Shown: piece by piece, positions 1 through 12,576 of the stretch
Layout: each line of letters starts with the position of its first letter
Numbering within the stretch: the stretch's first letter is position 1
DNA from: Marthasterias glacialis
Lineage: Eukaryota; Echinodermata; Asteroidea; Forcipulatida; Asteriidae
Length of the DNA: 64,000 nt
Assembly (NCBI GenBank): GCA_911728455.2
Contig: OU452222.1
Span: 27,828,923 to 27,892,922, forward strand
Direction: 5' to 3'
Translations under genes and position numbers: made by a program
Notes under the pieces: generated by a model
Databases searched by the model: none
What the model was told of the DNA's origin: nothing
What the model saw: only the letters and a program-made list of their open reading frames with translations

Positions 1-1227
1 CCCTACAAATGTACATGTATGTACCACTTTGCATCTTCACTGGTAACATGTTTTTTCCTAAGCCAGATTTTTATGAACTGTAACAAATTTGTGTGCTTAG
101 TCAGCACTGTGAAATCCTTCCTCAATAGTACATTCATTATTCCTAGTTCATCCACAGTAACCTGCAATTCTTTCAAATGACAAGGACCTGTTTTTCCGTT
201 TACCAGTTTTTATTCGAAACAAGTAAGGGTTGTCTGAATTGTTTTTGGCGTGGTAGCTTTAAATTTGTGCACGTTGGCACGATACACTAGATCATGGCAT
301 ACGTTTATAAATAGCCCATAGCTACAGAATGTGAAAATGCAGCTCCAGTCCCTGTTATCAGCAGGGTTCTTTCCTCCGTGTTCGGACCAATCATGCGATG
401 TTGCTTCATGTTGACTCCCACACTGTTGGCATTCAGTCAGTGGATCGTTCAAAGCCGTGGTTGATTGTCAGTAATGATACAACCCCAAGCCAGGGTTGTG
501 CAGTCGGTCTTTGTTGCACTACTCCTGGTTGAAGTGTAGCAATTGATGGGATGTCCAACGGGGCCTAGTACAATCCCATATAGTATGCCGGTATCGTTAG
601 TTTATGCTCAGCGCCTTGATGCACCTTCACGTCATGGGTGAATCTGTATGAATTCAATGGTATTGTCATTACTGTAGTGTTTTTCGTCTTTTTTCTAATG
701 TCATTGTATAATTATTTAGTCTAGGGAGTTAATCTTAAACAATCCAGAAGTTTCCCTTCAAAAAACCAGGATATCATCATAGCTTCTAGAGTAACTTTGC
801 ACTTTATTTGCTGTGTGTACTCTGTAGATTTCATTCCAATACAATTAGTGTTACATTTTAGATTAATTTGTTTAAACTTTTTGCATGACATTTACCCGAC
901 CCCATTGAAACAAGACAAGGCCCAAGCAAACAAAAAAAGCCTTTATGCTACAAATTTTCTCTTGGTTTTTGATATTGTATGAAGTGATCAAGTCCTCTAT
1001 ACTGTTCACGATTTCTAGAAATATGTTTGTCATTCCTTGGGAATTCTATCAGAAGTAATAAGGCCTTTGGTTTTCCGCCTTCGTGGGACCTTGTAAATCC
1101 AGTCTATCTATTGATGCATGTCTCTGCTTATGGTAGTGTACACGTTGTGATGCACAACCCCTTCCTTGCACGCTCCCCAGTTTGCTTACCATCCAATGAG
1201 ATTGTTAACTAGCTAGACTGCATCTTG

Positions 1228-1237
1228 GATGATGATC

Positions 1238-1267
<30 letters not shown>
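1228..1267. repeat. (GAT)n microsatellite
   Basis: About 12 ATG/GAT triplets with one interruption. The polyhistidine or polyserine frames on minus are artefacts of this run. Confidence 0.9.
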
Positions 1268-1269
<2 letters not shown>

Positions 1270-2904
1270 ACCTCGATCCTGCTCCTACTTCTTGCAGGAT
1301 GCTGATTGGATGCCTGCCCGGACGTCTGATTGGTTGATTCCTGCTCGGCATCTTTAAGGCACGCCAGTGGATTTGTGTGAACAAATGCCTGAAATCTTCT
1401 GGCAAAGTGTGTACGCATAATATCTGCACAAGATCTGCAAAGCTAAGCATGATTTCTTTGCGATGAATGATTTTGCCTTAGGCATTTCAAGGTGCCAAGT
1501 TTAGAAACTGTTAGTCTTTTAGAATCATATATCAGTAGAGAACTTAAATAGCCTAGCCTTGATTAAGATGAAGTGTGATTTCCGGGGGGGGGGGGGGGGG
1601 GGGGTGGAGGAGCACAAAAAGAACATGAAATCACTTTGAGGGTAAAGAGGAAGCTATCTTCGATTCAACAAAATTAGTGAAGAGCATTTTGTTTTGGAAA
1701 AGCTGCCATATCTGGCAAAGATCTTGGATTTTATGAAAAACGTTGTTGAGATTGCCAACAAGTTGCATTTGTTAAAGTACCAATACTGGGCATCTGTTCA
1801 AGATCTACCTTCTTTTTAAGTAAATTCTTCCCAGTTTGACATTCTGTTTTTTATTTTATTTTTTTTTATGGGGGTGGGGAAGAGCCATTGTCAAAGTGTG
1901 TTTTTAACAGAGACCAAAATTTTAAACGTGCCTTATAATTTATAAATTTTTATTTTATTAATTTTTTTTAATCAAGATTCACTGAAATATATCATTTATT
2001 TGTTTGTTTTTTATTGAGCTTTTTTTTAATCAGTTACTAGTGAAATTCACACATTTGTTTTTAAGCTACAAGTTTAGATTTTGTTCTGGACCGGTGTACC
2101 ATAATGGGTTTAAAAACCTTCCTTTTTATTTTATACATTTTTCATGAAAAGTGAAACAACCAGTGCTAAAATGCAATATTAAATCAGTAATTCTTTTTAA
2201 ATGAATAGTTTTTACCAAAACCTAATAACAAGTTTTACCTCAAAGATTTATCAATGATACAAAATTTAAGTTGTGAAAATTGATGTACATAGTGAAAATC
2301 ATCATTTATAGAAACTGAGATTAGATATAAATTTAAGCAAAAAAAAAGAAATATTTTATTATAGTGAGAAAGAAATAGTTTAATTCATTGGAAAATATTG
2401 CCTTCATTAATGTTGTGTAGTGAATTGATATGCCAAATTGGGAATAAAAATAGTATGGGGGACTCAACCTCAAGTGGTATTCCTTCTTTTTCATATAGAC
2501 ACTTACGATTCCGTTTTTGAGTACCAGGTTTTTTAAATACTCAACTGGAATTTGGCAAAAGTCAGAGTAGTTACTTTTATTGTCTTAAAAAGACAGACGG
2601 CGGCTGGAATTTGTTGAAGAATGAAGAATTTTCACTTATGAAGCAGTCCATGCTGTGGGATGTTATTGAAGATGCAAGGTGTTAGCTGATCTGCCGAGAG
2701 AGTACATTTCTCTGAGGGAAAACAAATGGGGGGGAAAAATACACGCATCTTCAATTGTGTACAGAAGAAAAATGATGGAAAGAAAGTGATGTTTGGGTTA
2801 CGTCCTTAACGTATTTTAATGTGAAAACAATTCTTTTCTTGAAATTTGAGGTTTTCATTATTTTTTACATCACAACATGCCCCAAAGAAAAGTGAGTTTT
2901 ACAA

Positions 2905-3099
2905 CCCAATTTTAAAGAGCTGCTAAGAACCGCGTAGCCGAAGGAGCTAAGCACAACAAAGTTATGCCTACCAGAATAAGGTTACCAGCCAAAATACCAT
3001 GTCACATGCACCATTTTTTATTGGTATCCCGCTCATTTTTGCGTTGCCGAAAAATTGTTCAGCATAAATTTTGTGCTTAAGCAGCTCTGTGAAATTGGG
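2905..3099. mobile_element. CCCAATTTCATAGAGCTGCTTAAG-type MITE, copy 1
   Basis: The left acccaattttaaagagctgct and the right gcagctctgtgaaattgggc form inverted ends. The interior accagaataaggttaccagc recurs at 7.8 kb. Confidence 0.6.
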
Positions 3100-3784
3100 C
3101 CTGTTTATCCTGAGGGGTAGATCACCATTATGTCATGTAATTGTGGAAAGGTGGGGGGGGGGGCATAGTACAAAGTGTCAACTCGAACTTATTTTACAAG
3201 ATAATTGTTTACTGAGAGTTCCTTATGCAAATATTTTATGTACATGTGCTTTTGTTAGCTGACTGCTATGTATGACAACCTGATGAAACATGTATTTGCT
3301 CATGGTTTTAAAAATACAAGTGATTTGCAAGGGTTGTGTAATGTTGGTTTTGAGATAAGCCTTTATGCAAGCTCAACCATGAAAACAAACAAACAAAAAA
3401 CGGCAAAATCATAAATGCTGGGTTTTAGCATGATTCCATGAAATGGTTCCAAGAGATGAGGAATCTGGTCCACGCCTTTAATGACATCTCATTAAATAAT
3501 GCAAACTGATTCTCAGTGGAATAACAAGCAACCAAGGGCTGCTGGTTACATTACTAATAATGCTGAACTCCTTAACTTCGGTCACATTGAACTTGGTTGT
3601 GAAGCTTCTTCTTTTTTTTAACCCGTCATGTCCCTATATTGCTTTTATGGAGTGTTCATGAACTAGACTATTTAATATATATATATGGAATCCAGTGAAT
3701 CTTATGAGGACATATTGTAAAAACAAAAATTGTCAGCGTTCCGTCAGATTTATAAGGTAAGAAGAGTTCCTTCCTGTTGCTTCC

Positions 3785-3969
3785 TTAAAGGAGCTGTGTC
3801 GTCATGATTATAGCAGTCAATGGAATTAACCCTGCCGGTCACATCGCAGTTTGATGGCAGCCTCTGTGATTTGACCGCAAGCGCGCGCGTGTGCAGGATC
3901 TGGGTGAGAGTTCATCTTTCCATGCACAGCCACAGGCCTGCTATAATCATGACGACACGGCCCCTTTAA
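3785..3969. mobile_element. TTAA-flanked MITE, copy 1
   Basis: A 177-bp element (3789-3965) sits between TTAA copies. Its ends are inverted repeats of about 28 bp, AGGAGCTGTGTCGTCATGAT on the left and, on the opposite strand, AGGGGCCGTGTCGTCATGAT. TTAA target duplications are typical of piggyBac-type transposition. Confidence 0.8.
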
Positions 3970-4852
3970 TGTAACATACACGTTCAGTTTCAGTGGGCCA
4001 GTCTATATCAAAGATGAAGCAGTGATCTCCATTGTTGCTAAACTTTGTGTAACCTGGTTGTGTAAGACCGTGCACTCGTTCACAAAAGCAAAAAAAAACA
4101 GCAGTAAATCCTACCGTGAATGCACAATTCTAGTTCTATTGACTCAAAGGCATGACAAATGCTGTAGAATAGTATTTGGGTTTTTACCCTATGCTGAGTG
4201 ATATGGGATAAGTACTGTATACTCTGTTCTTTCCTGAATCCACGTTGGTGGGATTGAACCCCCCCCCCCCTCCCAAATCTAGAGCAGATATCTGAACCAC
4301 TAGATCATTGAGCGTCCTCTGATTGGATGCTGTAGTGGTTTCATCTTTGATTGTGTTGGTTGTTACTGAACGTGTATCTTATTTCCACCAGCATGCTTCA
4401 TGTTTTAAACTTTATTCCATCACAGCTCACCCACCGCTCACCATTGACATCCATAATCCATCCATCATTAATGTGTGCTTTACTAATGCCATGCTTTCAT
4501 CGTGTATGATCATGTGTTATTTTCATGTTGTGTAATGTCTACAGCATGATATGTTGGTTACTTATAATGAAGCAGGTTCGACTGTAAGCGTAGCTTAATG
4601 TTCAACTGAAGTGGTATCTTTCCATTAAGCCGTGCACATCATTGAAAAACAATGTATCCAAACGACCATTCTGCTCTTTGGGAGAACTGACAAACAAACA
4701 AAAGGGATAAAGTACTCGTAAAGAGATCATTGCCTGGGATGGTTCCAGTGGGATGGTTACCTTGGCCAAACTAAATATCTTTGACTAGACACAGATTCAG
4801 GTGCATAGTAGAACTTGCGTTAGGTAGAGATGATTGGAGGTAGGATAAGGGC

Positions 4853-5117
4853 GTGTGTTTGTGGGTGGATACCCATCCAGGCACCCTCAAACGGGCTAAC
4901 TGGGTATAAGTGGGCAGTTGGTGCTGTTGTGGTACACATCCATGCACACTTGTTAACTGGGTGTTAAGCATGTTTGTTTCGTGGGTGAAGACCCATCCTA
5001 GTACCATCAAACAGGGTAACTGGGTAAAGTGGGTTGTTAGGGTGTAACTGGGTGTTAGGGGTTTGTTACACACCCATCCTAGCACCCTCAAACTGGGCAT
5101 AGAGCAGGTAGCTAGGT
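4853..5117. repeat. Three imperfect ~95-bp tandem units
   Basis: acccatccaggcaccctcaaac, acccatcctagtaccatcaaac and acccatcctagcaccctcaaac recur, each followed by ggg.taactgggt-like sequence. The minus-strand open frame here follows from the repeat. Confidence 0.7.
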
Positions 5118-6473
5118 AGGTGAAAGCCTGGTGTAGATAAGTTTTATGTATCAACACTTAATTTTTCTGTTAATTTTAAGAGGTAAGTATCCACATCAGT
5201 TTTGGTTTGTACAACCATAGAGCAAGGTAACAGTGTACATAAGAATGCAATCTGCAGGTGTGTATTCCATGGCATGGGTGTTGATTTATAGTCACTGAGA
5301 CATTGTAAAGGTACCATGCAACTTAGAATAAGCTACGACCCATGACTTCATTTGCAACTTCTCCCGATGCTGCTCTCAGATCTGAGTAAGCATGATAGAT
5401 GATTCCTATACTTTCGTTCCATCAAGCAGTGTAAATGTCTGCTCATTGATGGAGCAGGCATGACATTCCGCCTACTTCTATCTGAATTCCCATTGTCTCC
5501 CCTCAAAAAATCAGTAAGATTGTTTTGAAAAATGGCCTGTTAAAAAAAGCCCATCGAAGTCTATACCATACATGTGTTTGTCGGTTCAGTGCTATGAGAT
5601 TGTTTATTGCAATTCCATATCCGTAACAATCAAAAGGGTGTTAACAGAAAAATGCGTATAAATTTGAGAAGAAGAAAAATCAAAATCCACAAGTAACTGT
5701 TTTTCTTTTGAAAATGAATGTGTCTTTTTGACATAAAATTGAAGACCACTCTTCATCAATATTAAAAACTTCATGAACCAGGAGCTCCAAAATATGCAAA
5801 ACTAATTTGATGAAATCCTTAGAAACTACACTAATGACCTTGTAGTCCTGAGCCCACGTATTGTCGTCTCAGTGCAACAACATCGTATCTCCATTTGTAA
5901 TAATGTCGTATCTCCATTTGTAATAGTGTCGTATCTCGCACGAAAGACGCTGTGTGCGAAGTGTAATAACTCAGATCCCCAAAAGGTTTTGCCTGCCCAT
6001 CCGGGATATTTGAATGGAGATGCAGCATTTTGGCACTGTCAAACTTGCGTGTTCAAACTTGCGTGTAACGTAAATGCCTTTTCAGGAGATGCGATGTTAT
6101 TGCACTGCCACGACGGTATGTAGGTCGACCCTGCAGTCAAAGATCCCTAGGTTTATCCAAAGCTTACAAATCATGCCAGATTGAGACAGATTCAGTCGGC
6201 CACTTCAAAGATTATTCAGCAGGATGCAGTGCCCTAACTCATTACACAACACATCTTTCCATCCACCAGACATGTTAATCATGCATCTTCTTAGATTCGT
6301 TTTGTTTTATCTGTTCGTACGGTTTCTGTTTGCTCTTGTCTCTGCTCTCTCCAAGAGAAAAACTTTCTCATCTTTTTCATGAGCCTTCATTACAAGCTGC
6401 CCCTCCACATGTTCCGCCAGGAATTATGTCATGTGATTTGGCGGTACTTGAGATACAATCACGGGTAGGGCTT

Positions 6474-6857
6474 ACCACTTTGCATCAGTCACATTAGCAG
6501 TTTTTTCAATGGTCGTAACTTTTTGTTAACAACTAAAACCACCCAAAAGTGTTTCAGCATGCGAGTGGACATGCAGGCTCATACTAAAAATAATTTGAGA
6601 AGATAATTATTATTATTTTTTATCCTCAAATTTCAATCAAATAATGGACGGAAAATCTGATTTTTTTTTTTTTTTTTTTACCTCCAATTTCGATGGAAAT
6701 GTGAGGTGACAAAAATAAATTTAAAAAAATTATTCAAATCAAATTATTGTGGGTATAAGCCTGCATGTCCATTCACATGTTAAAATTTGGGTGGTTTCAG
6801 GTACTAAAAGAACAATTACAATAATTGGAAAACTGCTAATATGACAGAGGCAAAGTG
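6474..6857. mobile_element. Foldback element with long imperfect inverted arms
   Basis: accactttgc, ttagcagttttt, ccacccaaa and acatgcaggct on the left recur in inverse order on the right (agcctgcatgtcc, tttgggtggt, aaaactgctaa, gcaaagtggt). The arms are about 130 bp with an AT-rich centre. Confidence 0.65.
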
Positions 6858-7814
6858 GTGCCATTTATCGTTTTTCTTGTCGTATGTCAGGCCAATGAAT
6901 GTACTGCCTTAAAGCCAACAGACTGGCTTGCCAAGCACAAAAGAAATACGCATCGCTGTTCAAAGTTTTCGTATTTTGGGGGGCATATGTCAAAACTGCT
7001 AAAGTTATATGTAATGAAATATAATGTACATGTATAATATTTTCAAATATTTTAATACCTGAGACTCTCTTTCTTTTGGGGAGAAGCCATCGAATGGGAT
7101 TTATGAATTTTTGATTATCAAAAAGAAAACTAATAATAATAAAAAGATTATTACTGGGGAATCCTTGAAATGTTATTGCTAAGAGATTAAAATTATCTGA
7201 TTAACTTCTTTTTTTTCCCGTTTATTTTTCAGTCCGCATTTGTTTTGTATTTATTTGTGCCGTTAGTTTGTTTTCCGTTTGATTTAGTTTGTATTTGTAG
7301 ATATTAACCAGCGTCAGGTGAAATGATCCGGTCTTTACAATCATCAAAAGAAGTTTCAAAGCAATAATCAAATTACAGAGATAAAAAAGGGGACAAAAAG
7401 TTACCTTTTTTTGGGGGGGGGGGATACAACCTGTCAAGGTCTCAGCCAGAATTTAGAGATGGGGGTGTCAAAATTTAATGTCAGTTGAAAAACAGGGCAT
7501 CCAAATTGCTCATGACTTTTTTGTGTGACCTGTCACCACAAAACCTGGACAAGTTTGATGAAGTGATGGCTCAGAAAAAAGCTAAGCCTAATTTCATAGA
7601 GCTGCTTTAAAATATAGGTCCGATTTTGGGTCATTTTTACCTGAAACTTTAGGGTGGCATATGCTAACGTTTTTGTATGTCTTTCGTTTTGAAACAGCAT
7701 CCACTGTCAAAATTTGTCTGGAGAAAAAAGTCCATAATTTTTTGTTGTTGTTTTTTTTGGTTTTTTTCCAGCAAGAGTTAGGTCATGCAACTTTTAGCAC
7801 AAAATGTAGCTAAA

Positions 7815-7962
7815 GCGCAAAACAGTTTTAATGACCAGAATAAGGTTACCAGCCAAGATAACATATCAGGTGCACCATCTGTGAATGGTTTTCTGCTAAT
7901 TTTTTGCTTAACAGAGTTTTGTTAAGCTATATCTTCTGCCTAGCAGTTCTATGAAATTGGGT
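7815..7962. mobile_element. Same MITE family, copy 2
   Basis: It contains accagaataaggttaccagc and ends gcagttctatgaaattgggt. The left end is eroded. Confidence 0.5.
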
Positions 7963-8842
7963 CCTGGTTGGCTTATGGCTCCAGGCAGAGCCCCCCATTT
8001 TTTTTCAGGGAGAAATTATAACATGGGTTATCTGAAAAAAGAAATGAAGGATTGTCTATCTCCTCCATGCAAAGCCTCAATTTCCACATCAAGACCCAAA
8101 TTAAAAGTACCTGTTGACAACGGTTCACCTGACAACACCATGGCAATAAATTTTGGCTGCGCCTTTTTTGGGATGTCAATTTCTCTATGTGCCATACCGT
8201 GTCGTGAGCATTTCAGGTGCATGCGCGTGTTTTTCATGTCAAGCTCACCAAATCTTTACGCACACTTTGACGCCCAAAATGGCAGAGCTTGGGCAGACAG
8301 TAGCTGTGTTTTTTGACGTCAGTGCGAGGGGTCAATAGAGGTCATGCTCACATTTCACAATGGAATGAAGTGAATGGATCACGCTGTTTTTTGTGATATG
8401 ATGGTACACATACTTTTGACACAAATTGCGAACACGATTTCTCTTGCACTTCAACTCTAGTGAATGCAGCAATGCTCGTCTCACTTCTTCTATCACTCCT
8501 CTATTTTCTTTAGTGATGCAGGATGCAGAGTGTACCTTCTTCACACGGTATCACACCAAACGCAAAGATTCAAAATGAAAACCTTAAAATCAACTCAATT
8601 CACACAAAAAGACGGATATTAATTAATGCTCTGTGCCTGACTCTGCACACAAAACTCTTCAGATTATATCTTCGTAACCTTTCGGAAAATTACAGCAAAA
8701 AAAAGAAACCACATTATTTCTCTTTCTTGTCCTTGCATAGAGTGTGAGTTTTCACTCTTCAAGCCACTAGCGCTCTTATGCTAACAGTGCATATTGTGCA
8801 ATATTTACCCTAAAGCACTTATTTCTTTTTGTTTGTTTACAG

Positions 8843-8866
8843 AAATGATGACTGGAAAGCCATTGA
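8843..8866 (+). CDS. 24-nt microexon of the unrecognised gene
   Basis: It sits between acceptor tttgtttacag and donor gtaagt. Its phase is 1 at both ends, so it adds eight residues (x-MMTGKPL-T) without changing the frame. Very short frame-preserving exons are often alternatively spliced. Confidence rests on the splice sites and phase agreement only. Confidence 0.5.
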
Positions 8867-11584
8867 GTAAGTATAACTTGTTTGTTGCACCTTCAATTGA
8901 ACTTCAAATGTAGAATATGAATGTGCTAAAATTATGTAATAACTTGACGTTATTATTTCTTTTTTACTCCGTGTATGTATGGAGTTTCACCTTTCACTGT
9001 TCAAGCTTCTCATTCTGTCATGCGTACAATGCATATTGTACAAGACGTAGCCGAGTACCACTGAATGTAAATGAGTGGTCTTGAAGCTCTGTATGGGACC
9101 AGCTACCAAATTCTACAAACAACTTTTAACAGGCAGTTGAAGTCAGGGACTGTATGGCACAGTGCACTTATCATGAACTGCATGTTTAGCGTTTAAACCA
9201 CGTTTAAGGAGTCTCACATAAACACAGAATTGTGACTTTATCTGGGTAAAACTATTCACTGTTAAAGCTATGTTTTTTATTATTTCCCACAGCATTGCCT
9301 CCAGTCTTCTGAATATTTTGTTTTGGCTTGATATAGAAATTTTTTCATTTTGCCATATTGCCATCATCAATGATAACATTTCACCACATCGTCTCAAAAA
9401 TGATAATAACAATAACAATAAAACCACGCTTATATAGCGCATATCACCGTGAGGTCCCTATGCGTTGTAGAGGGGAAATCAACAATTGTACAAAGTAAAC
9501 AGATATGTTTTCACCCGGGTTTTGAATTGTTCTGATGTTTCGGCCTGTTGGACAACCTCTGGAACTGCTGCATATTGGAAAGAGCGGGAACCGTTCGACT
9601 TGGTTTTGATAACTGGGGGGAGTCCAAAGGGATTTATGTGAAGATCGCTGATTAGATTTCTGATAGCTGTAGTCAGTATATGATGTAATGGAATTGTGTA
9701 CTATTTCCCACAGCATCACCTCCTCGCATCAGGCTGATGGCCCTGGCTGAGGGCTCCCCTCCAGAGAAGAGACACCACTCCATCATGAGCTCCATCTTTG
9801 GCGGCTCCTTCCGTGAATCGATCCGCAACTCATTCCGAATGTGGGGGTCGGCGGACAACCTCGACAGTCCGGACGGTCACAAACAAGCACCACTGTCTCC
9901 AAAATCCAAACCAAAGAACTTTTTTACTGGCATTGACTATGTAAGATGATTCCACCGAGTTTATTAATCGAGAAATGACACAGGTCCCAAGTTCAAACTC
10001 AAGTCAGCTTTGAAACCTAAAACTGGAAATCATTGTATCAATGCAAAGCAATTTCTAAAAGCTAAAATAGTTTTTAAACAACACAGTGGTTCAAATCATT
10101 AACTCCATTGAACCTTGGTAAAGCTAAAATCCCAGAGGTAGCACACAAACCCACTGGCAGGAGGATACACCATTTTTGCATGATACAATGATAAAACAAA
10201 ATCAGATTGCAGCATTTTTGCACTGACTAACATGAAAAATGAGTGAGACACATTTGCTAAGATGGCAGTGGCTGTTCCTTTTGGGCCACTTTTTTAAATG
10301 TAGCCTGTGTTTTTTTCTTGAGTACCGCACAATATTTTTAGTTGGTTTAGGGCTGATTTTGCAGTGTTGGGTTGTTTTTGTGTGTGTCTAACATGGGGGT
10401 AGATGGTTGGTAGCGCTCAGTGTTTTCTCTTGCAACACGTACATTTTTTTAGTGGCACTTTGTTTCCCTCGGAACAGATGATCATAAACAGATAAACAAC
10501 TCTTCTTTGTATAAAGTTCACCAGCTGTGCAGAGTTTTTCAGGCGACCTAGCTGAAGACTCTGCATTTTTTTTATCCTCGAATTTGTTTCCCATGAAAGC
10601 AAAGTTACGCTTAACTTGGTTTTCAAAGAATGAGTTTGACACCTACAAAGATTCTAGCCAATGGCATGCACAGTTTGGTTGTATGTAAATTGTGAGAGGT
10701 CTTTTGGCTGCTGTTTGTAATGTTGCACTTCTTATCACAGTCATTGTTCTTTTCAGAACCACCACAACTCATAGAGTTTTATGCACGTGGTGTCTCAGCA
10801 AACCTCACTAGATTGTATTCCCACCATGCAAAGATTCAAATGGGGCATCATGGTGAACCTCATGGTCAACCTCATGGTGAACCTCATGGTGAACCTCATG
10901 GTGAACATCATGGTGAATTTCATGATGATCCTTATGGTGAACCTCATGGTGAATCTCATGGTGAACCTCATGGTGAATCTCGTGGTGAACCTCATGGTAA
11001 ACTTCATGGTGAACCTCGTGGTGAACCTCAGGGTGAACCTCATGTTTCACAAATGAGGAATTTTTGCTTGATCTCACAGTCACTCTATGTACCATTACAA
11101 AGTCAGGCATACCACTTTTCAGTCAATCAGCCAATCAGCTGATTTCCTCATTTTCTTTAATGACAGCACCATAGAAAACTGACAAAACACTGTATAATCT
11201 GTTGGCCATTTTCTCTCTTTTTACCCCCTTTAAAAATTTTCTTTTTTGTAAGATGTATGTCTGTAAAGTTATTTAGCAGGGAGCAAGCAACATATTACAC
11301 GGTATTTGGGCTCATAACCTTTTTTGACATGCAAGAATTATCCATGGTAGACAAATTTCTTATTAAGATTTGGAGCAGAAATCTGATGCTAACCCAGTAA
11401 GCAGTGAATAGTTATTTTGAGAATTCCAACAGTAAAGCACTACCTTGAAACCAAGCATAGATGTGTGGAGACGTCTTAACATTGCACAACTCTACTTCTT
11501 CCATTTCTTGTTGTAGCTGATGCCACCCCCAGCTGCATTACCCAAATCTAGAACACGCTCTGAAATAAACGCTCCTTTTGCAAG
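8843..11584 (+). CDS. Internal exons of an unrecognised plus-strand gene
   Basis: Three exons with good splice sites and consistent phases: 8843-8866, 9714-9940 and 11517-11584. The joined peptide reads MMTGKPL, then T SPPRIRLMALAEG, SPPEKRHHSIMSSIFGGSF, RESIRNSFRMWGS, a Ser/Pro/Lys linker ending KNFFTGIDY, then LMPPPAALPKSRTRSEI and NAPFAR. It is basic and Ser/Pro-rich with no domain I recognise, like a disordered regulatory segment of a large signalling or cytoskeletal protein. GC content rises sharply over 9714-9940 relative to its flanks, which supports coding. Neither a start nor a stop was found, so both ends are missing from the window or not recognisable. Confidence 0.7.
9714..9940 (+). 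CDS. Main visible exon of the unrecognised gene (227 nt)
   Basis: The acceptor is actatttcccacag and the donor is gtaaga. It encodes SPPRIRLMALAEGS through NFFTGIDY. Codon use is GC3-rich and unlike the flanking AT-rich sequence. It enters in phase 1 and leaves in phase 0. Confidence 0.75.
10849..11045 (+). repeat. 12-bp minisatellite (catggtgaacct), about 16 units
   Basis: Twelve-base units keep all frames open and would spell PHGE repeats. It lies in the intron between the 9.7- and 11.5-kb exons. The acceptor before it (ttcttttcag, 10756) is out of phase with the upstream exon, so I treat it as non-coding. Confidence 0.85.
11517..11584 (+). CDS. 68-nt exon of the unrecognised gene
   Basis: The acceptor is cttgttgtag and the donor is gtatgt. 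It encodes LMPPPAALPKSRTRSEINAPFA plus two bases (phase 2). Its donor is only about 17 bp from the start of a 520-bp MITE. Confidence 0.6.
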
Positions 11585-11601
11585 GTATGTGTGATCTTTC
11601 A

Positions 11602-12121
11602 AAGGGATGGTACAACATTGGTAGCTGAGAGAAATACAGCATAGACCAGGTTGCGTAGGTCGTCCTCGCTGAGTTTAAACAATAGAAGTATACGCGCGTT
11701 GTAAGCATCACGCACAACTCTCAGCCAATAAAAACGTCTTCCTTTGAGCTCATTGAGTGAAGTATTGACCCCTTGCACGCACGTCACACGCGGCGATTGT
11801 GCCACGTTCACCATTTTGGAAGTCAAAAGGTTAAGCATGTAAATGCTGTGTCGTCTAAATGCTGTGTCGTCTAAAATTCACGCTAAATGTGTAACACAGA
11901 GTGACAATGACTTCCAAAATGGCTGAGATTATTATGAAGATTACGTCAGGTGAATGGGGTCAATAGTTTCAGTTACGATAGCATTGAAACACACATAGAT
12001 CTGCGCTTTTAGCTAAGCATCGTTACACACTAAAAAAAAAAAATCGGACACGGTACTTGTAAACAAGATTCTTACAACAGTCTTGTAAAGTTTTCAGAAA
12101 ACGAACGTTGTACCATCCCTT
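11602..12121. mobile_element. 520-bp MITE
   Basis: The terminal inverted repeats are aagggatggtacaac on the left and gttgtaccatccctt on the right. A related internal fragment (gtattgacccc..., ccattttgg.agtcaaa, gtaagcatgtaaa) recurs at about 23070-23185. Confidence 0.7.
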
Positions 12122-12576
12122 AATGTAAGGTGAATCAAATTAACCCTTTAGAAATGTCGGTCTTTTGGTTTCTGTGGGTACAATGTTAATTTTATGTGAG
12201 TGATGTGTGCACTGAAGTTTACACTTGGGTAAAATTAAAACTTGAAGAAAAACAAATATAAATATATTTGCAGCGTTAGAGATTTAAAGACTGGTCTTGA
12301 TCTTTCAGTCTCAGTATTGTTCTTCTTTGGTGGTTTTGGTCCCAGTCTTGACACCATTTGAATTCAGTTTTAAGTTTTGTTTTCAGGCTGTGACTGTTGA
12401 AGTGCTCAAATTTGTTTCCTGGTCTGAACACTTGACAATATGAACGGTTATTATCACTAGTGGGAAACCCGCGCCAAGAGCGATTCCCTCTAGTTGAGTT
12501 AATTTTAATTTAGGCGGTTTGTAAACCTAAACATTTAGACTTGTAACAATGTTATGTAGGCCTAATATCATTCATA

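Larger units (their letters stand above)
1..8842. other. Non-genic stretch upstream of the unrecognised gene
   Basis: AT-rich sequence with short runs of T and A, a poly(G) tract at 1584-1603 and a poly(C) tract at 4260-4270, plus the listed MITEs and tandem repeats. I see no supported exon, though this may be an intron of the gene at 8.8-11.6 kb. Confidence 0.6.

Noticed and set aside
1205..1450. Polyhistidine/polyserine minus-strand ORFs
   Set aside because: These are created by the (GAT)n microsatellite.
4771..5157. 128-codon minus ORF
   Set aside because: It spans imperfect tandem repeats and has no recognisable domain.
10720..11142. Plus-strand PHGE-repeat protein with an acceptor at 10756
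   Set aside because: The frame comes from a 12-bp repeat. The acceptor is out of phase with the 9714-9940 exon, and all other frames are open too.
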